Shown: positions 43,940-52,700 of the stretch, piece after piece
How the letters are laid out: every line of letters begins with the position of its first letter
Position numbering within the stretch: the stretch's first letter is position 1
From: Deltaproteobacteria bacterium
GTDB taxonomy: Bacteria > Desulfobacterota > Desulfobacteria > Desulfobacterales > SpSt-501
Direction: 5' to 3'
NCBI GenBank assembly: GCA_016219005.1
Contig: JACRCN010000046.1
Coordinates: 1-64,000, forward strand
DNA: 64,000 nucleotides
The notes under the pieces: model-generated
What the model was told of the DNA's origin: nothing
Databases searched by the model: none
What the model saw: the letters and a program-made list of their open reading frames with translations, nothing else
Position numbers and translations under genes: made by a program

Positions 43940-45526
43940 ATGCAGCACTGGAGGCTTCTCGACACCCCGCCCATGACGGCGGCTGAAAACATGGCGCTGG
44001 ACGACGCCCTGCTGGAACTGCGGGGCAAGGGCCGCACTCCCAACACGATCCGGTTTCTGCAATTCAAGCCGCGCTGCGTGCTGGTGGGCTTCCACCAGTC
44101 CGTTCAGGAGGAAATCCGCGTCGACTACTGTCGCGCACACGGCATCGACATCAACCGCCGCAACACCGGCGGCGGCGCCATTTTTTTCGACGAAAACCAG
44201 CTCGGCTGGGAAGTGATTTGCGACAAGTCTTTTTTCAACGTCACCATCCCCGACGTAAACCTGTTTCGGACCCTGTGCCTCCCGGTCATCTCCGCCCTGG
44301 ACCTGCTGGGGCTCAAGGCCGATTTCCGCCCGCGCAACGACATCGAGATCGGCGGCAGGAAAATTTCCGGCACCGGCGGCACGGAATCCGACGACGCGTT
44401 TCTTTTTCAGGGCACGATGCTGGTCGATTTCGATGTGGACACCATGCTGAAGGCGCTGCGGATCCCCGTCGAGAAACTCAAGGCCAAGGAGATCGACTCC
44501 GTTAAGGAGCGCGTGACCTGCCTGCGCTGGGAGCTGGGATCGACCCCGGGCCTGGAGGACATCAAGACCGCCGTTCGCCGCGGTTTCGAGCGGGGCCTGG
44601 GAATCCGGCTGATGTCGGGCGGACTGATGCCGGAGGAGGAGGCGCTCTTCCGCAGCAAGCTGCCGCACTACCGGTCGCCGGAATGGATCGACCACGTCCA
44701 GCCGGTCTACCAGCGCCGCGACACCCTGCATGCCGCCTTCAAATCCGAAGCCGGGCTGGTGCGCTACACGCTCACGCTCAACCGGCGACAGAAGCAGGTT
44801 AAAGAAGTCTTTATCACCGGCGATTTTCTTTCGTACCCCGCACGGGCGCTGTATGACCTCGAGTCCGAATTAAGGGGGGCGCTGCTGGACAGGGAGTCGA
44901 TCCGGTGCACCATCCAACGCTTTTTCGACGAAGAAAAGCTCTGCATTCCCGGGATGTCCTTCGAAGATTTTGTCAAACCGCTCGATCAGATCTTCCGCAA
45001 AGCCGACATCGCCGAATACGGCATTCCGCTGGATCAGTGCGACCTGATCAACCTCGCCAACGGCTCCTTCGCGGACATTCTGCAGCAGCAACCGTCGGTC
45101 CTCCTGCTCCCCTACTGCGCCAAGCCGACCGGCTGCGACCTGAGATACCGCAAATACTGCCGGGCGTGCGACCAGCAGGACTGCACCACCGGCGCGGCCT
45201 GGCGCGCCGGCCGCGCGCGCAACATGCGCGTTGCCACGGTCGTCAGTTTCGAAGACCTCTGGGGTGAGCTGATGCGGATGAAAACCGAAGGGGCGGCGGC
45301 CTTCATCGGGTGCTGTTGCCAGCCCTTCTACGTCAAACATGCGGATGACTTCCGGCGGGCCGGGGTCCCCGGCATCCTCCTTGATATCAACAACACGACC
45401 TGCTACGAGTTGGACCTGGCGCACGAGGCTTATGCCGGCGGCTATGACAAGCAGACGTCGTTGAACATCGAACTGCTGAAAAGCGTGTTCGGCGCCTTGG
45501 GGGCGCCTCCGTCAGCCGGTTCGTGA
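43940..45526 (+). CDS. Lipoate-protein ligase-like / DUF116 fusion protein
   Basis: A 528-residue two-part protein. Residues 1-250 are LplA-like: RRNTGGGAIFFDENQLGW (73-90) and NDIEIGGRKISGTGG with the conserved lysine K141. Residues about 255-335 resemble the ligase accessory domain. Residues about 345-520 are a DUF116 region rich in cysteine (C393, C399, C407, C410, C415, then GCCCQ), likely a metal or Fe-S site. With the next three genes it matches the sLpl/LipS lipoate pathway, in which the ligase attaches octanoate or lipoate to carrier proteins. The fused DUF116 suggests a sulfur or electron supply role (inference). Confidence 0.85.
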   Translation: MQHWRLLDTPPMTAAENMALDDALLELRGKGRTPNTIRFLQFKPRCVLVGFHQSVQEEIRVDYCRAHGIDINRRNTGGGAIFFDENQLGWEVICDKSFFNVTIPDVNLFRTLCLPVISALDLLGLKADFRPRNDIEIGGRKISGTGGTESDDAFLFQGTMLVDFDVDTMLKALRIPVEKLKAKEIDSVKERVTCLRWELGSTPGLEDIKTAVRRGFERGLGIRLMSGGLMPEEEALFRSKLPHYRSPEWIDHVQPVYQRRDTLHAAFKSEAGLVRYTLTLNRRQKQVKEVFITGDFLSYPARALYDLESELRGALLDRESIRCTIQRFFDEEKLCIPGMSFEDFVKPLDQIFRKADIAEYGIPLDQCDLINLANGSFADILQQQPSVLLLPYCAKPTGCDLRYRKYCRACDQQDCTTGAAWRAGRARNMRVATVVSFEDLWGELMRMKTEGAAAFIGCCCQPFYVKHADDFRRAGVPGILLDINNTTCYELDLAHEAYAGGYDKQTSLNIELLKSVFGALGAPPSAGS

Positions 45527-45536
45527 TATCCGGAAG

Positions 45537-46685
45537 ATGAATCGGCTCGCAAAAGCGGAAACTGCAGCGATGACCCGTAACCCGTGCGGCGCAACCGCCC
45601 GTGAAGCAGCCCAATCGGACTGCGACATTCTTGTCGTGGGGGGCGGGCCGGCCGGATCGTCGGCCGCCCTGGCGGCCGCCCGGGAAGGCGCCCGTGTAGT
45701 CGTGGTGGACCGAAGGCGGGTGATCGGGGTGCCGGTGCAGTGCGCCGAATACATCCCGGCCATGCTGCTGAACGAAGTCCCGCTGGATCGCGATGTTCTG
45801 GTGCAGCCCATCCGCGCGCTGAAAACCCTGCTTTCGGGCTGCCGGCCGGAGGAAATGCCGGCCCCGGGCTACACCATCCGCAGGGATCGATTCGACCAGC
45901 GCCTGGCGGCGTCCGCCGAACAGGCCGGCGCGCGCTTTTTGCTTTCCACCGCCGCCGTCGCACGCCGGGATGCCCACACCGTGGAACTCAAACACAAGAC
46001 GGGCCGCCGCCTGCTGTTGAAGGTCCAGGTCATCATCGGGGCCGACGGGCCGCGGTCGACGGTTGCGAAGTGGGCCGGCCTCGTCCAGCGCAACCTCATC
46101 CCGGCGGTCCAGGCCCGGGTCACCCTGGCGCAGGCGATGGACGCCACCGAAGTCTACCTCGAACCCGCATTTCGCGCGGGGTATGGCTGGCTCTTCCCAA
46201 AAGGCCGGGAAGCGAACGCCGGCCTGGGCTTCAAGCCGCTGCGCGATGCGGACCCGTCGCCCGGGCGCTTGTTGCAGCTTTTTCTGGAGCGACTGAAAGC
46301 CGACGGTAAAATCAAGGGCTCTGCGATCAGCTACCAGACCGGATTCATACCGGTTGAGCCGGCGCAGACATCCGTGTTCGGCAACACTCTGCTGGTCGGC
46401 GATGCCGCGGGACAAACCCATCCGATCACGGGCGCCGGGATCTTCAGCGCCGTGGTGTGCGGCAAAATGGCCGGGCAATGGGCGGCCCGCGTCGTGCGGG
46501 AGAAGGATCACCGTCTGCTGCAGCGCTATGAGGATGAATGGCGAGATCTTTTCGGTGAAACCCTGGTGCGGGCAAGCCGCCGGCGCCGATTCATGGAAGC
46601 GAACTGGACCCGTTTCGATCAGATTATCAAATCCTCCTGGATCGCCTATCGAGACTACTATGCCGAACCTGTCCCGCATGCTTGA
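45537..46685 (+). CDS. FAD-dependent geranylgeranyl-reductase-family protein, LipT-like
   Basis: A 382-residue flavoprotein. The FAD site VVGGGPAGSSAALAA is near residues 33-47. The second FAD segment is LLVGDAAGQTHPITGAGIFSAV, and VIIGADGPRSTVAKWAG is also typical. LipT-type proteins of this family are reported next to the lipS genes and proposed to supply electrons. Residues 1-28 are an extra polar stretch; a second ATG at 45570 is possible. It lies 10 bp after the ligase gene and its end overlaps the next gene by 26 bp. Confidence 0.82.
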   Translation: MNRLAKAETAAMTRNPCGATAREAAQSDCDILVVGGGPAGSSAALAAAREGARVVVVDRRRVIGVPVQCAEYIPAMLLNEVPLDRDVLVQPIRALKTLLSGCRPEEMPAPGYTIRRDRFDQRLAASAEQAGARFLLSTAAVARRDAHTVELKHKTGRRLLLKVQVIIGADGPRSTVAKWAGLVQRNLIPAVQARVTLAQAMDATEVYLEPAFRAGYGWLFPKGREANAGLGFKPLRDADPSPGRLLQLFLERLKADGKIKGSAISYQTGFIPVEPAQTSVFGNTLLVGDAAGQTHPITGAGIFSAVVCGKMAGQWAARVVREKDHRLLQRYEDEWRDLFGETLVRASRRRRFMEANWTRFDQIIKSSWIAYRDYYAEPVPHA

Positions 46686-47595
46686 GGACGCCAGGCGCAT
46701 CAGTTGGAGCAACCTGGGAAAACGGATCACTTTTTTCCTCCCTGGGATGTTCTTTCAGAACGGCCAGTCCGGAAAGTTTCCCGCCCTATCGATCACTGGA
46801 TCCCGATGCGATCTGATGTGCGACCATTGTCAGGGCAAGCTGCTCGAATCCATGATTCCGGTCCTCGGCCCGGAGGCGCTTGTCGAAACATGTCTGGCCC
46901 TCGAGCAGCAGGGAAACTGCGGGGTTCTCATCAGCGGCGGCTGCAACCGGGACGGGTGCCTGCCGTGGGAACCGTTTCTGCCGGCCATAAGAGCCGTCAA
47001 AGAAAAGACCCGCTTGTTCCTTTCCGTGCACGCGGGGTTCATCAGTGAAAAAGATGCCACGGGTTTGAAGCAGGCCGGAGTGGACCAGGCCATGGTCGAT
47101 GTCATCGGCGACGACGAGACGCTGCAACGAATCTGCCACGTTCCGTTCGGCGTCGAGAGGATCGAAGAGGGTTTAAAAGCACTGCAGATGGCTGGCTTGC
47201 CCATCGTGCCGCACATCGTGTGCGGGATCGATTTCGGGCGGATGAGAGGCGAGCAAAAGGCACTCGACATCGTGGCGCGCTTCAAGGTCGAGCAGGTCGT
47301 CATCCTGTCCCTGATGGGCATACCGGGGACACCTGTTCAGCGAGCGACTCCACCGCGTGCCGAAGATGTCGCCGAGCTGATTGCCATAACACGTTTGCGC
47401 ATGCCGCGCACCCCCATCAGCCTGGGATGTGCACGGCCCAGAGGCAACGACCGGCTGGACGTCCTGGCGGTCGATGCCGGCGTGAACCGGATGGCCCTGC
47501 CTGCGGATGAGGCCATCGAACGGGCACAGGCCTACGGGCTCGACATTCGCTACCGGAGAACCTGCTGTTCGGTGCCCTCAGATCGAGCGGGATAG
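46660..47595 (+). CDS. lipS1: Radical SAM lipoyl synthase-type protein, tentatively LipS1
   Basis: A 311-residue radical SAM enzyme. C50, C54 and C57 (CDLMCDHC) bind the catalytic [4Fe-4S] cluster. GKFPALSITG before them and HCQGKLLESM after are typical of the COG1856 kind, which I associate with LipS1. Extra Cys in GGCNRDGC and the ending RRTCCS could bind a second, sulfur-donating cluster. A lipoate role is inferred from the operon. The start may instead be ATG 46678 (MLEDARRIS), which better fits relatives. The 1-versus-2 naming is uncertain. Confidence 0.75.
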   Translation: MPNLSRMLEDARRISWSNLGKRITFFLPGMFFQNGQSGKFPALSITGSRCDLMCDHCQGKLLESMIPVLGPEALVETCLALEQQGNCGVLISGGCNRDGCLPWEPFLPAIRAVKEKTRLFLSVHAGFISEKDATGLKQAGVDQAMVDVIGDDETLQRICHVPFGVERIEEGLKALQMAGLPIVPHIVCGIDFGRMRGEQKALDIVARFKVEQVVILSLMGIPGTPVQRATPPRAEDVAELIAITRLRMPRTPISLGCARPRGNDRLDVLAVDAGVNRMALPADEAIERAQAYGLDIRYRRTCCSVPSDRAG

Positions 47596-47607
47596 GGAGA
47601 AAGAACC

Positions 47608-48705
47608 ATGGAGGATGGCGGAGGGCATGTTTCTCGAAGCCCCGATGACATGCGCATAAGCCTGGCGGCGGCCATGACGCTCGGCTACGAACCCGGGGTG
47701 TTTTTTCGTGGCGCACGCCTTTACTGCATCAACCTGCTTTTGACCTATCCGGAAGGCTGCCGCGCTCGCTGCGCCTACTGCGGCTTGTCGGCCCAGCGTC
47801 CGGGCGCCGGCAAAGGCAGGAGCTTTATCCGCGTACAGTGGCCGGCCTACTCGCTTGCCGACATCATCCATCGGATTTCCAGCCGGCAAGAAGCCGTAAA
47901 GCGCATCTGTATTTCCATGATCGCCCGCCGGCGGGCGGTCGCGGACACGGTGACGGTGTGCACCCGGCTGCGGTCGAATTTCGACATCCCGGTTTCCGTG
48001 CTGATCGCGCCCACCCTGTTGGACGACAGCGATCTGGAGAGATTCAAGGCGGCAGGGGCCGACAAGATCGGGGTGGCGGTTGACCTTGCGACCCCGGCGC
48101 TTTTTGACCGATATCGGGGCCGCGGGGTGAAAGGTCCGCACCGGTGGAACGTGTATTGGGAGTGCTTCCAGCGTGCCGTCGACGTTTTCGGGGAAGGCAA
48201 CGCCGGAGTCCACCTCATGGTGGGCATGGGCGAGACGGAACAGGAAATGTGCGCGGCCATTCAGCGTGCCCGGGACATGGGGGGCAGGACTCACCTTTTT
48301 TCTTTTTTCCCGGAGCACGGCTCGCCGCTGGCCGAACATCCCAGACCCTCCATGGCCTGCTATCGGCATGTCCAGTTTGCACGCTACCTGATCGATCAAA
48401 ACATCGCCCGCGCTGACGGGTTTACCTTTGACGCCCAGAGCAGAATAATGGATTTCGGCCTGCCGGCAGCGGATATGGACCGCATCGTTGCATCCGGAGA
48501 GCCTTTTCGAACCAGCGGGTGCGCGGGGTACGACGGCGAAGTGGCCTGCAACCGCCCGTTTGCCAACTCCCGTCCCGGGCCGCACCTGCGCAATTACCCT
48601 TTCCCCCCGACCGCCGAAGACCTCGACCGAATCCGGCGGCAGATGGGCGGCCGAGGTAAGCAGTTGAGCGATCGCAGAAAAATCATAGGAGAGATGAATG
48701 GATAA
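47608..48705 (+). CDS. lipS2: Radical SAM lipoyl synthase-type protein, tentatively LipS2
   Basis: A 365-residue radical SAM enzyme with C51, C55 and C58 (CRARCAYCGL). The LRSNFDIPVSVLIAP and GADKIGVAVDLATP segments and HLMVGMGETEQEM are biotin-synthase-like. Near the end SGCAGYDGEVACNRPFANSRPG carries two Cys likely for an auxiliary cluster. In the two-enzyme lipoate pathway such proteins together insert the two sulfur atoms into octanoyl chains. GGGAGAAAG precedes the ATG. Its stop region overlaps the SUI1 gene by eight bases. Confidence 0.75.
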   Translation: MEDGGGHVSRSPDDMRISLAAAMTLGYEPGVFFRGARLYCINLLLTYPEGCRARCAYCGLSAQRPGAGKGRSFIRVQWPAYSLADIIHRISSRQEAVKRICISMIARRRAVADTVTVCTRLRSNFDIPVSVLIAPTLLDDSDLERFKAAGADKIGVAVDLATPALFDRYRGRGVKGPHRWNVYWECFQRAVDVFGEGNAGVHLMVGMGETEQEMCAAIQRARDMGGRTHLFSFFPEHGSPLAEHPRPSMACYRHVQFARYLIDQNIARADGFTFDAQSRIMDFGLPAADMDRIVASGEPFRTSGCAGYDGEVACNRPFANSRPGPHLRNYPFPPTAEDLDRIRRQMGGRGKQLSDRRKIIGEMNG

Positions 48706-49051
48706 TTCCAGGCGGGTGTATTCCACGGAGTCCGGGCGCATCTGCTCCTCCTGCGCAAAGCCGGCGGCGGCCTGCACTTGTCGACAGAAACAGGCACCGC
48801 CTGCACCGGCGGACGGGGTCATCCGCATCCGGCGCGAGGTCAAAGGCCGGGGCGGGAAAACGGTGACGGTGGCAAGCGGCTTTCAACTCGACGATGCCGG
48901 ACTGAAACAGCTCGCGGCCGAACTGAAACGACGCTGCGGCACGGGCGGTTCGGTGAAAGACGGAGAGATCCTGATCCAGGGCGAGCACCGGGAGACCATT
49001 CTGGCGGAGCTGAAAAAGAGGGGGCTTGCGGCGAAGCTGGCCGGCGGATAG
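48698..49051 (+). CDS. SUI1/YciH-family translation initiation factor-like protein
   Basis: A 117-residue protein. The N-terminal part has CSSCAKPAAACTC, a possible zinc knuckle. The C-terminal ~75 residues are the SUI1 fold: REVKGRGGKTVTVASGF, CGTGGSVKDGEILIQGEHRETI. YciH proteins resemble eukaryotic eIF1 and may tune start-site choice; their role in bacteria is unsettled. It overlaps lipS2 by eight bases, so it is the last gene of this operon. Confidence 0.87.
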   Translation: MDNSRRVYSTESGRICSSCAKPAAACTCRQKQAPPAPADGVIRIRREVKGRGGKTVTVASGFQLDDAGLKQLAAELKRRCGTGGSVKDGEILIQGEHRETILAELKKRGLAAKLAGG

Positions 49052-49088
49052 CGGCTGGCTTTTTGCTTTTTGGGGCATGGGGCACTTT

Positions 49089-49730
49089 CTATCGCAGGGC
49101 ATTGCCGATGCCCCCACCCTTGCCCCGCGGCTTAACCGACAAAGCCCACAAGTATAGAGATGCAACTGAACCGCAAGGTGAGTACCTTTTACGAAACCGA
49201 TCAAATTGTCCTTTAGAAAGTTCTTTTAATCCATACAAATTCATCATGCCGCGCCGTATGGCTAAATCCCCCCAGCTTACGACATCCGGTCGGCAAAGTG
49301 AGAAAATCAACAGCATTTGGGCGGTCCAGACACCGATGCCATGCAAGGACGACAATTTCTCGATAATCTCATCATCGGGCATTTCTCTTAATTCCGGAAA
49401 ATCCAATTCGCCGCAGATGGCAGCCTCGCCGATTCCCTTGATATATCTTGCCTTGCGCATCGACAGGCCGCATTTTTGAATATCGGAAACATCCGTGCCG
49501 GCAACCTTGCGGGGCGTAATGTCCAAAAGTCTTTCGCATAGCTTGCCCCATACGGTCTCGGCGGCCTTGCTGGAAATCTGCTGTGCCACAACGCTCCGGA
49601 CAAGAGCCGTAAACAAATCGGGCGTAACCGGCCGCTCGATCATGCCGATATGGCCGATGGCCCTTCCAAGCTTTCGGTCGCGACGTGTTAAATATTCGAT
49701 TTCCGCCTGCCCGTATTGAAACAGCTGCAT
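49089..49730 (-). CDS. DNA-3-methyladenine glycosylase II (AlkA-like)
   Basis: A 213-residue HhH-GPD base-excision glycosylase. SVVAQQISSKAAETVWGKL is the start of the core. LSSLHGIGVWTAQMLLIFSLCRPDVVSWGDLAIRRG holds the helix-hairpin-helix and the catalytic Asp (WGDLA). It has no [4Fe-4S] cysteine set. It removes alkylated purines. AGGACA lies before the ATG. Convergent with the SUI1 gene. Confidence 0.88.
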   Translation of the reverse strand: MQLFQYGQAEIEYLTRRDRKLGRAIGHIGMIERPVTPDLFTALVRSVVAQQISSKAAETVWGKLCERLLDITPRKVAGTDVSDIQKCGLSMRKARYIKGIGEAAICGELDFPELREMPDDEIIEKLSSLHGIGVWTAQMLLIFSLCRPDVVSWGDLAIRRGMMNLYGLKELSKGQFDRFRKRYSPCGSVASLYLWALSVKPRGKGGGIGNALR

Positions 49731-49875
49731 TCTATTTGTCCTTCATGACGATTGTCGCATGCAATTGCGGATACGTTGAGGGAGGAGGTTTACTTTCAAA
49801 TGAGAAAATAAGATCCTCTGCGCTCCCCTTCCATACTCTACATCTCGATGTCTTAAAACCGAAACCAAGGGTCGC

Positions 49876-51063
49876 CTACGTTCGCCGCGATGCCAGGAAA
49901 GCCAAGAGCATGGCCAGGGTGAGGCCTGCGATCGTCAGGTAGAGGGTCAGCAGGCCGAAATGCGACAGGATGGTGGTGGCCATCATGGGACCCAGGGCGT
50001 TTCCCACAAAGCGCCCGGAATTGAGAAACCCGAGGGTGGTCCCTCCCCCTCCTTCGCCGGCAACGGTTGACATGACGAGCGGGATGACGGCCGCGATCAT
50101 GCCCGTCTGGAGCATGCGGATCAGGGTGAAGCTGTAAACGCCGGTGCTGAAATAAAGCAGACCCTGAAGCGCTGCGGCCGACAGGCAGGCGATGATGATC
50201 AGACGGATCAGCCCCAATCGGGACGAGAGGCTGACCAGCAGGTAATTGCCGAGAAACGCCGTGGCCATATACGCCATCATGATGGTTCCGGCCGTGGTGA
50301 GGGCCGCCTGTTCCGTAAGTTGGAAGCCCTCCAGAATGTGTGGCAGGATGCTTGGGAGAAACATGAGATGGATCGTCCCGACGATGGTGAGCCCCCAGCC
50401 CCACAGGATCCCTCCCGTGCGCGGCTTCCCCGGCCTGGGACGGTTATGCTGAGCGGTGATGTCCCGCACATGGCTGTGGCAATATGCCAGAGAGAAAAAG
50501 ACCACGACCAGGGCGATGATGAATGGGGAGTGGTAACCGAAGAGCGTTACGGCATAAGCGCCCAGGGGCGGCCCGATGAGCTGCCCCGCCGTCATGGAGT
50601 TCTGGAAGAGGCTCAGGTATTTGGGGAGTCTGTCCTTCGGGGCGGAGGCGGTGATCAGCACGAGCCCGATGGTGGAGACCCCGCCGAGCGCTCCTTGGAT
50701 AAGCCTGAGGGTGAGAAGCAAGGGCAGGCTTTCGACAAACCCCATGATGAAAAAGATGACCCCGTTGCAGAAAATTCCGATCTCAAAAAGCAGCTTCGGG
50801 CGGATGCGCGCGGTGAGGCTTCCCCAGAAGGGAGCCGCAAGGGCGGCGACCATGGACGTGGCCCCCATGATCAAGCCGAGCCAGAGCATCGTCTCCTGCA
50901 TCCCGTAGGCGCTGACCTTCAGAATGTAGAAGGGCATGAAGGACATGATGCAGTTGAAAGAAAAGGCAATCCCGAACTGGGAGATGGCGATGAAGTAGAT
51001 GCCCGTGGCAGGGTCCCCGGCCGGCGGGACGTCCTGAGACATCGAAGGCCCGGCAGGATTCAT
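49876..51063 (-). CDS. Major facilitator superfamily transporter
   Basis: A 395-residue membrane protein with about 12 hydrophobic segments. It shows the inter-helix loop pattern APFWGSLTARIRPKLLFEIG after helix 2 and a long central loop (HVRDITAQHNRPRPGKPRTGG). It resembles drug/proton efflux (DHA1-type) carriers; substrate unknown. The first residues before the first helix are polar, and a second ATG at 51042 is possible. The 146 bp between it and AlkA shows nothing assigned. Confidence 0.82.
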   Translation of the reverse strand: MNPAGPSMSQDVPPAGDPATGIYFIAISQFGIAFSFNCIMSFMPFYILKVSAYGMQETMLWLGLIMGATSMVAALAAPFWGSLTARIRPKLLFEIGIFCNGVIFFIMGFVESLPLLLTLRLIQGALGGVSTIGLVLITASAPKDRLPKYLSLFQNSMTAGQLIGPPLGAYAVTLFGYHSPFIIALVVVFFSLAYCHSHVRDITAQHNRPRPGKPRTGGILWGWGLTIVGTIHLMFLPSILPHILEGFQLTEQAALTTAGTIMMAYMATAFLGNYLLVSLSSRLGLIRLIIIACLSAAALQGLLYFSTGVYSFTLIRMLQTGMIAAVIPLVMSTVAGEGGGGTTLGFLNSGRFVGNALGPMMATTILSHFGLLTLYLTIAGLTLAMLLAFLASRRT

Positions 51064-51373
51064 GACGGCAGTGACGCTTTCATGGGGAAGAGATCAAAAA
51101 GCGGAGGATAGCTCCTTGTCGGATTGCGACCATCGCCATTACAACGGGTGTCTGTTTCTGGCTGCTTGAATATGATGGAAAACCTCCTGAGACCGCCAAG
51201 CGTTGATGCGGTGGATGCCTGCATACAGCAAAGCCCACCATCATTCAAGCCTGATACCCGACCCCTTCTTGTTTTTATCACGAATCACGACCGGACCCCA
51301 AAGCCCACTAAGCCTTCCGGCTCAAACCGCGCCTCGCCCTGCCGGCCTATTTCCACTCACTCTGTCTTCCGCT

Positions 51374-52663
51374 CTATCGCCCCGCCCGATGCACCAGGTG
51401 GTACCGGCGGCGGATGGCGATGATCATGCCGATCCAAACCGCGCAGATGCAGATGGTGAACCAACTCAGCTGGCCAACCCCCAGGCGAAACGGCAGCCAC
51501 TGGGTGAAAAGCAAAATGAGCACGGAGCCCGCTATCTTGAACACACGATAGCCGAACATGTCGATCCAGGCCTTGGCCTGGTAGATGACCACCGGCTCCA
51601 CGGGGACGTAAAGCAGCTCCTTGGAGGCCCGGTTGATGGAGTAGGACAGGGCCCGGTCGCTGATGCGGGTGGCTCCGCCGAAGAAAAGCGTCGGCGTCAG
51701 CAGGAAGCCCCACGAACAGACCCCCATCAACAACGGTTGGACCATCAGCCCGGCGATCGGCCCGAAAACGCGATGGACAACGGGGGTTGCCACCACGTTG
51801 ACCGCCACCGAGATCAACCCCAGCAGGCTGTAGAATTCACCCAGGAAGCCCGTGCGCGCCTCGCGCTCCGTGAAAGCTGCCTCCACCGAGTTAAGAAACT
51901 GGTATTCCACCAATGGCGAGGCCAACTGCGCCAACAGGAGCAATGCCGCAATCATGAGCAGGTACCGACTGTGGCCGAGAATCCGCCATCCACGGGGAGC
52001 AGGGGCGTCAGAGGGCCGTGCCGCTTCATCGATCTCGCAGTACATGCCGGAGCGGCTCATGTACCAGGTCAGAAAATAAATAAGCACGATGATCCCCGCC
52101 GCCGTCAGCAGCAGATCCGGTGTCTTCAGGGCCGTATGCTTGAGCAGGAGCGCCGCCAGCCACCCGCCGACCATCCCACCGACGAGTCCGCCGGTTCCCA
52201 CCACCCCGTACCATCCCCGGCCCTCCGGCGTGGTGTAGATCGAGTTGGTCAGGCTCCAGAACTGTTCCACCAACACCACTCCGAGGATGTCCGTGAATAC
52301 AAACAGGCAGGTCGACTCGAGGGGGCCGGGATTCGCTGAAAACCATCGAAAGGCCGATAGAATGCCTGCAATCGTCAGACAACTGGCACGCACGACGCGA
52401 ACTCGACTGTAGCGTTGGACCCAGCGATGGTAAAAGCCGATGAAAACACCCATCACCAAGGCCGTTGCAATCCACACGAAGGGGAGCTGCGTGGCGCCGA
52501 GGGACTCGATAAAAAGCGACCGGCTGGCCGGTTTAAGCTGATAGAGCGCCAGAATAATTAGAAAAAAATTAAGCGATAAAAGGCCGGATCTCAAGCCAAC
52601 GGTGCGCAGCAATGGAAAGCGAGCCTGGCATTCGTTCAAGGGTTGTGCCGATCCATTTTTCAC
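51374..52663 (-). CDS. NTT-type nucleotide (ATP/ADP) carrier-like protein
   Basis: A 429-residue membrane protein with about 11-12 hydrophobic segments. LKPASRSLFIESLGATQLPFVWI, EQFWSLTNSIYTTPEGRGWYGVVGTGGLVGGMVGGWLA and RALSYSINRASKELLYVPV are typical of the ATP/ADP antiporter superfamily found in plastids, chlamydiae and some free-living bacteria. The ATG at 52738 would make it overlap the divergent hydrolase start by 38 bp. The GTG at 52663, with AGGATAT upstream, avoids this and is preferred. In a free-living cell it may carry other phosphorylated compounds. Confidence 0.8.
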   Translation of the reverse strand: MKNGSAQPLNECQARFPLLRTVGLRSGLLSLNFFLIILALYQLKPASRSLFIESLGATQLPFVWIATALVMGVFIGFYHRWVQRYSRVRVVRASCLTIAGILSAFRWFSANPGPLESTCLFVFTDILGVVLVEQFWSLTNSIYTTPEGRGWYGVVGTGGLVGGMVGGWLAALLLKHTALKTPDLLLTAAGIIVLIYFLTWYMSRSGMYCEIDEAARPSDAPAPRGWRILGHSRYLLMIAALLLLAQLASPLVEYQFLNSVEAAFTEREARTGFLGEFYSLLGLISVAVNVVATPVVHRVFGPIAGLMVQPLLMGVCSWGFLLTPTLFFGGATRISDRALSYSINRASKELLYVPVEPVVIYQAKAWIDMFGYRVFKIAGSVLILLFTQWLPFRLGVGQLSWFTICICAVWIGMIIAIRRRYHLVHRAGR

Positions 52664-52700
52664 TTGAAATATATCCTGCTTTGGTAATAGGATTTTAAGT

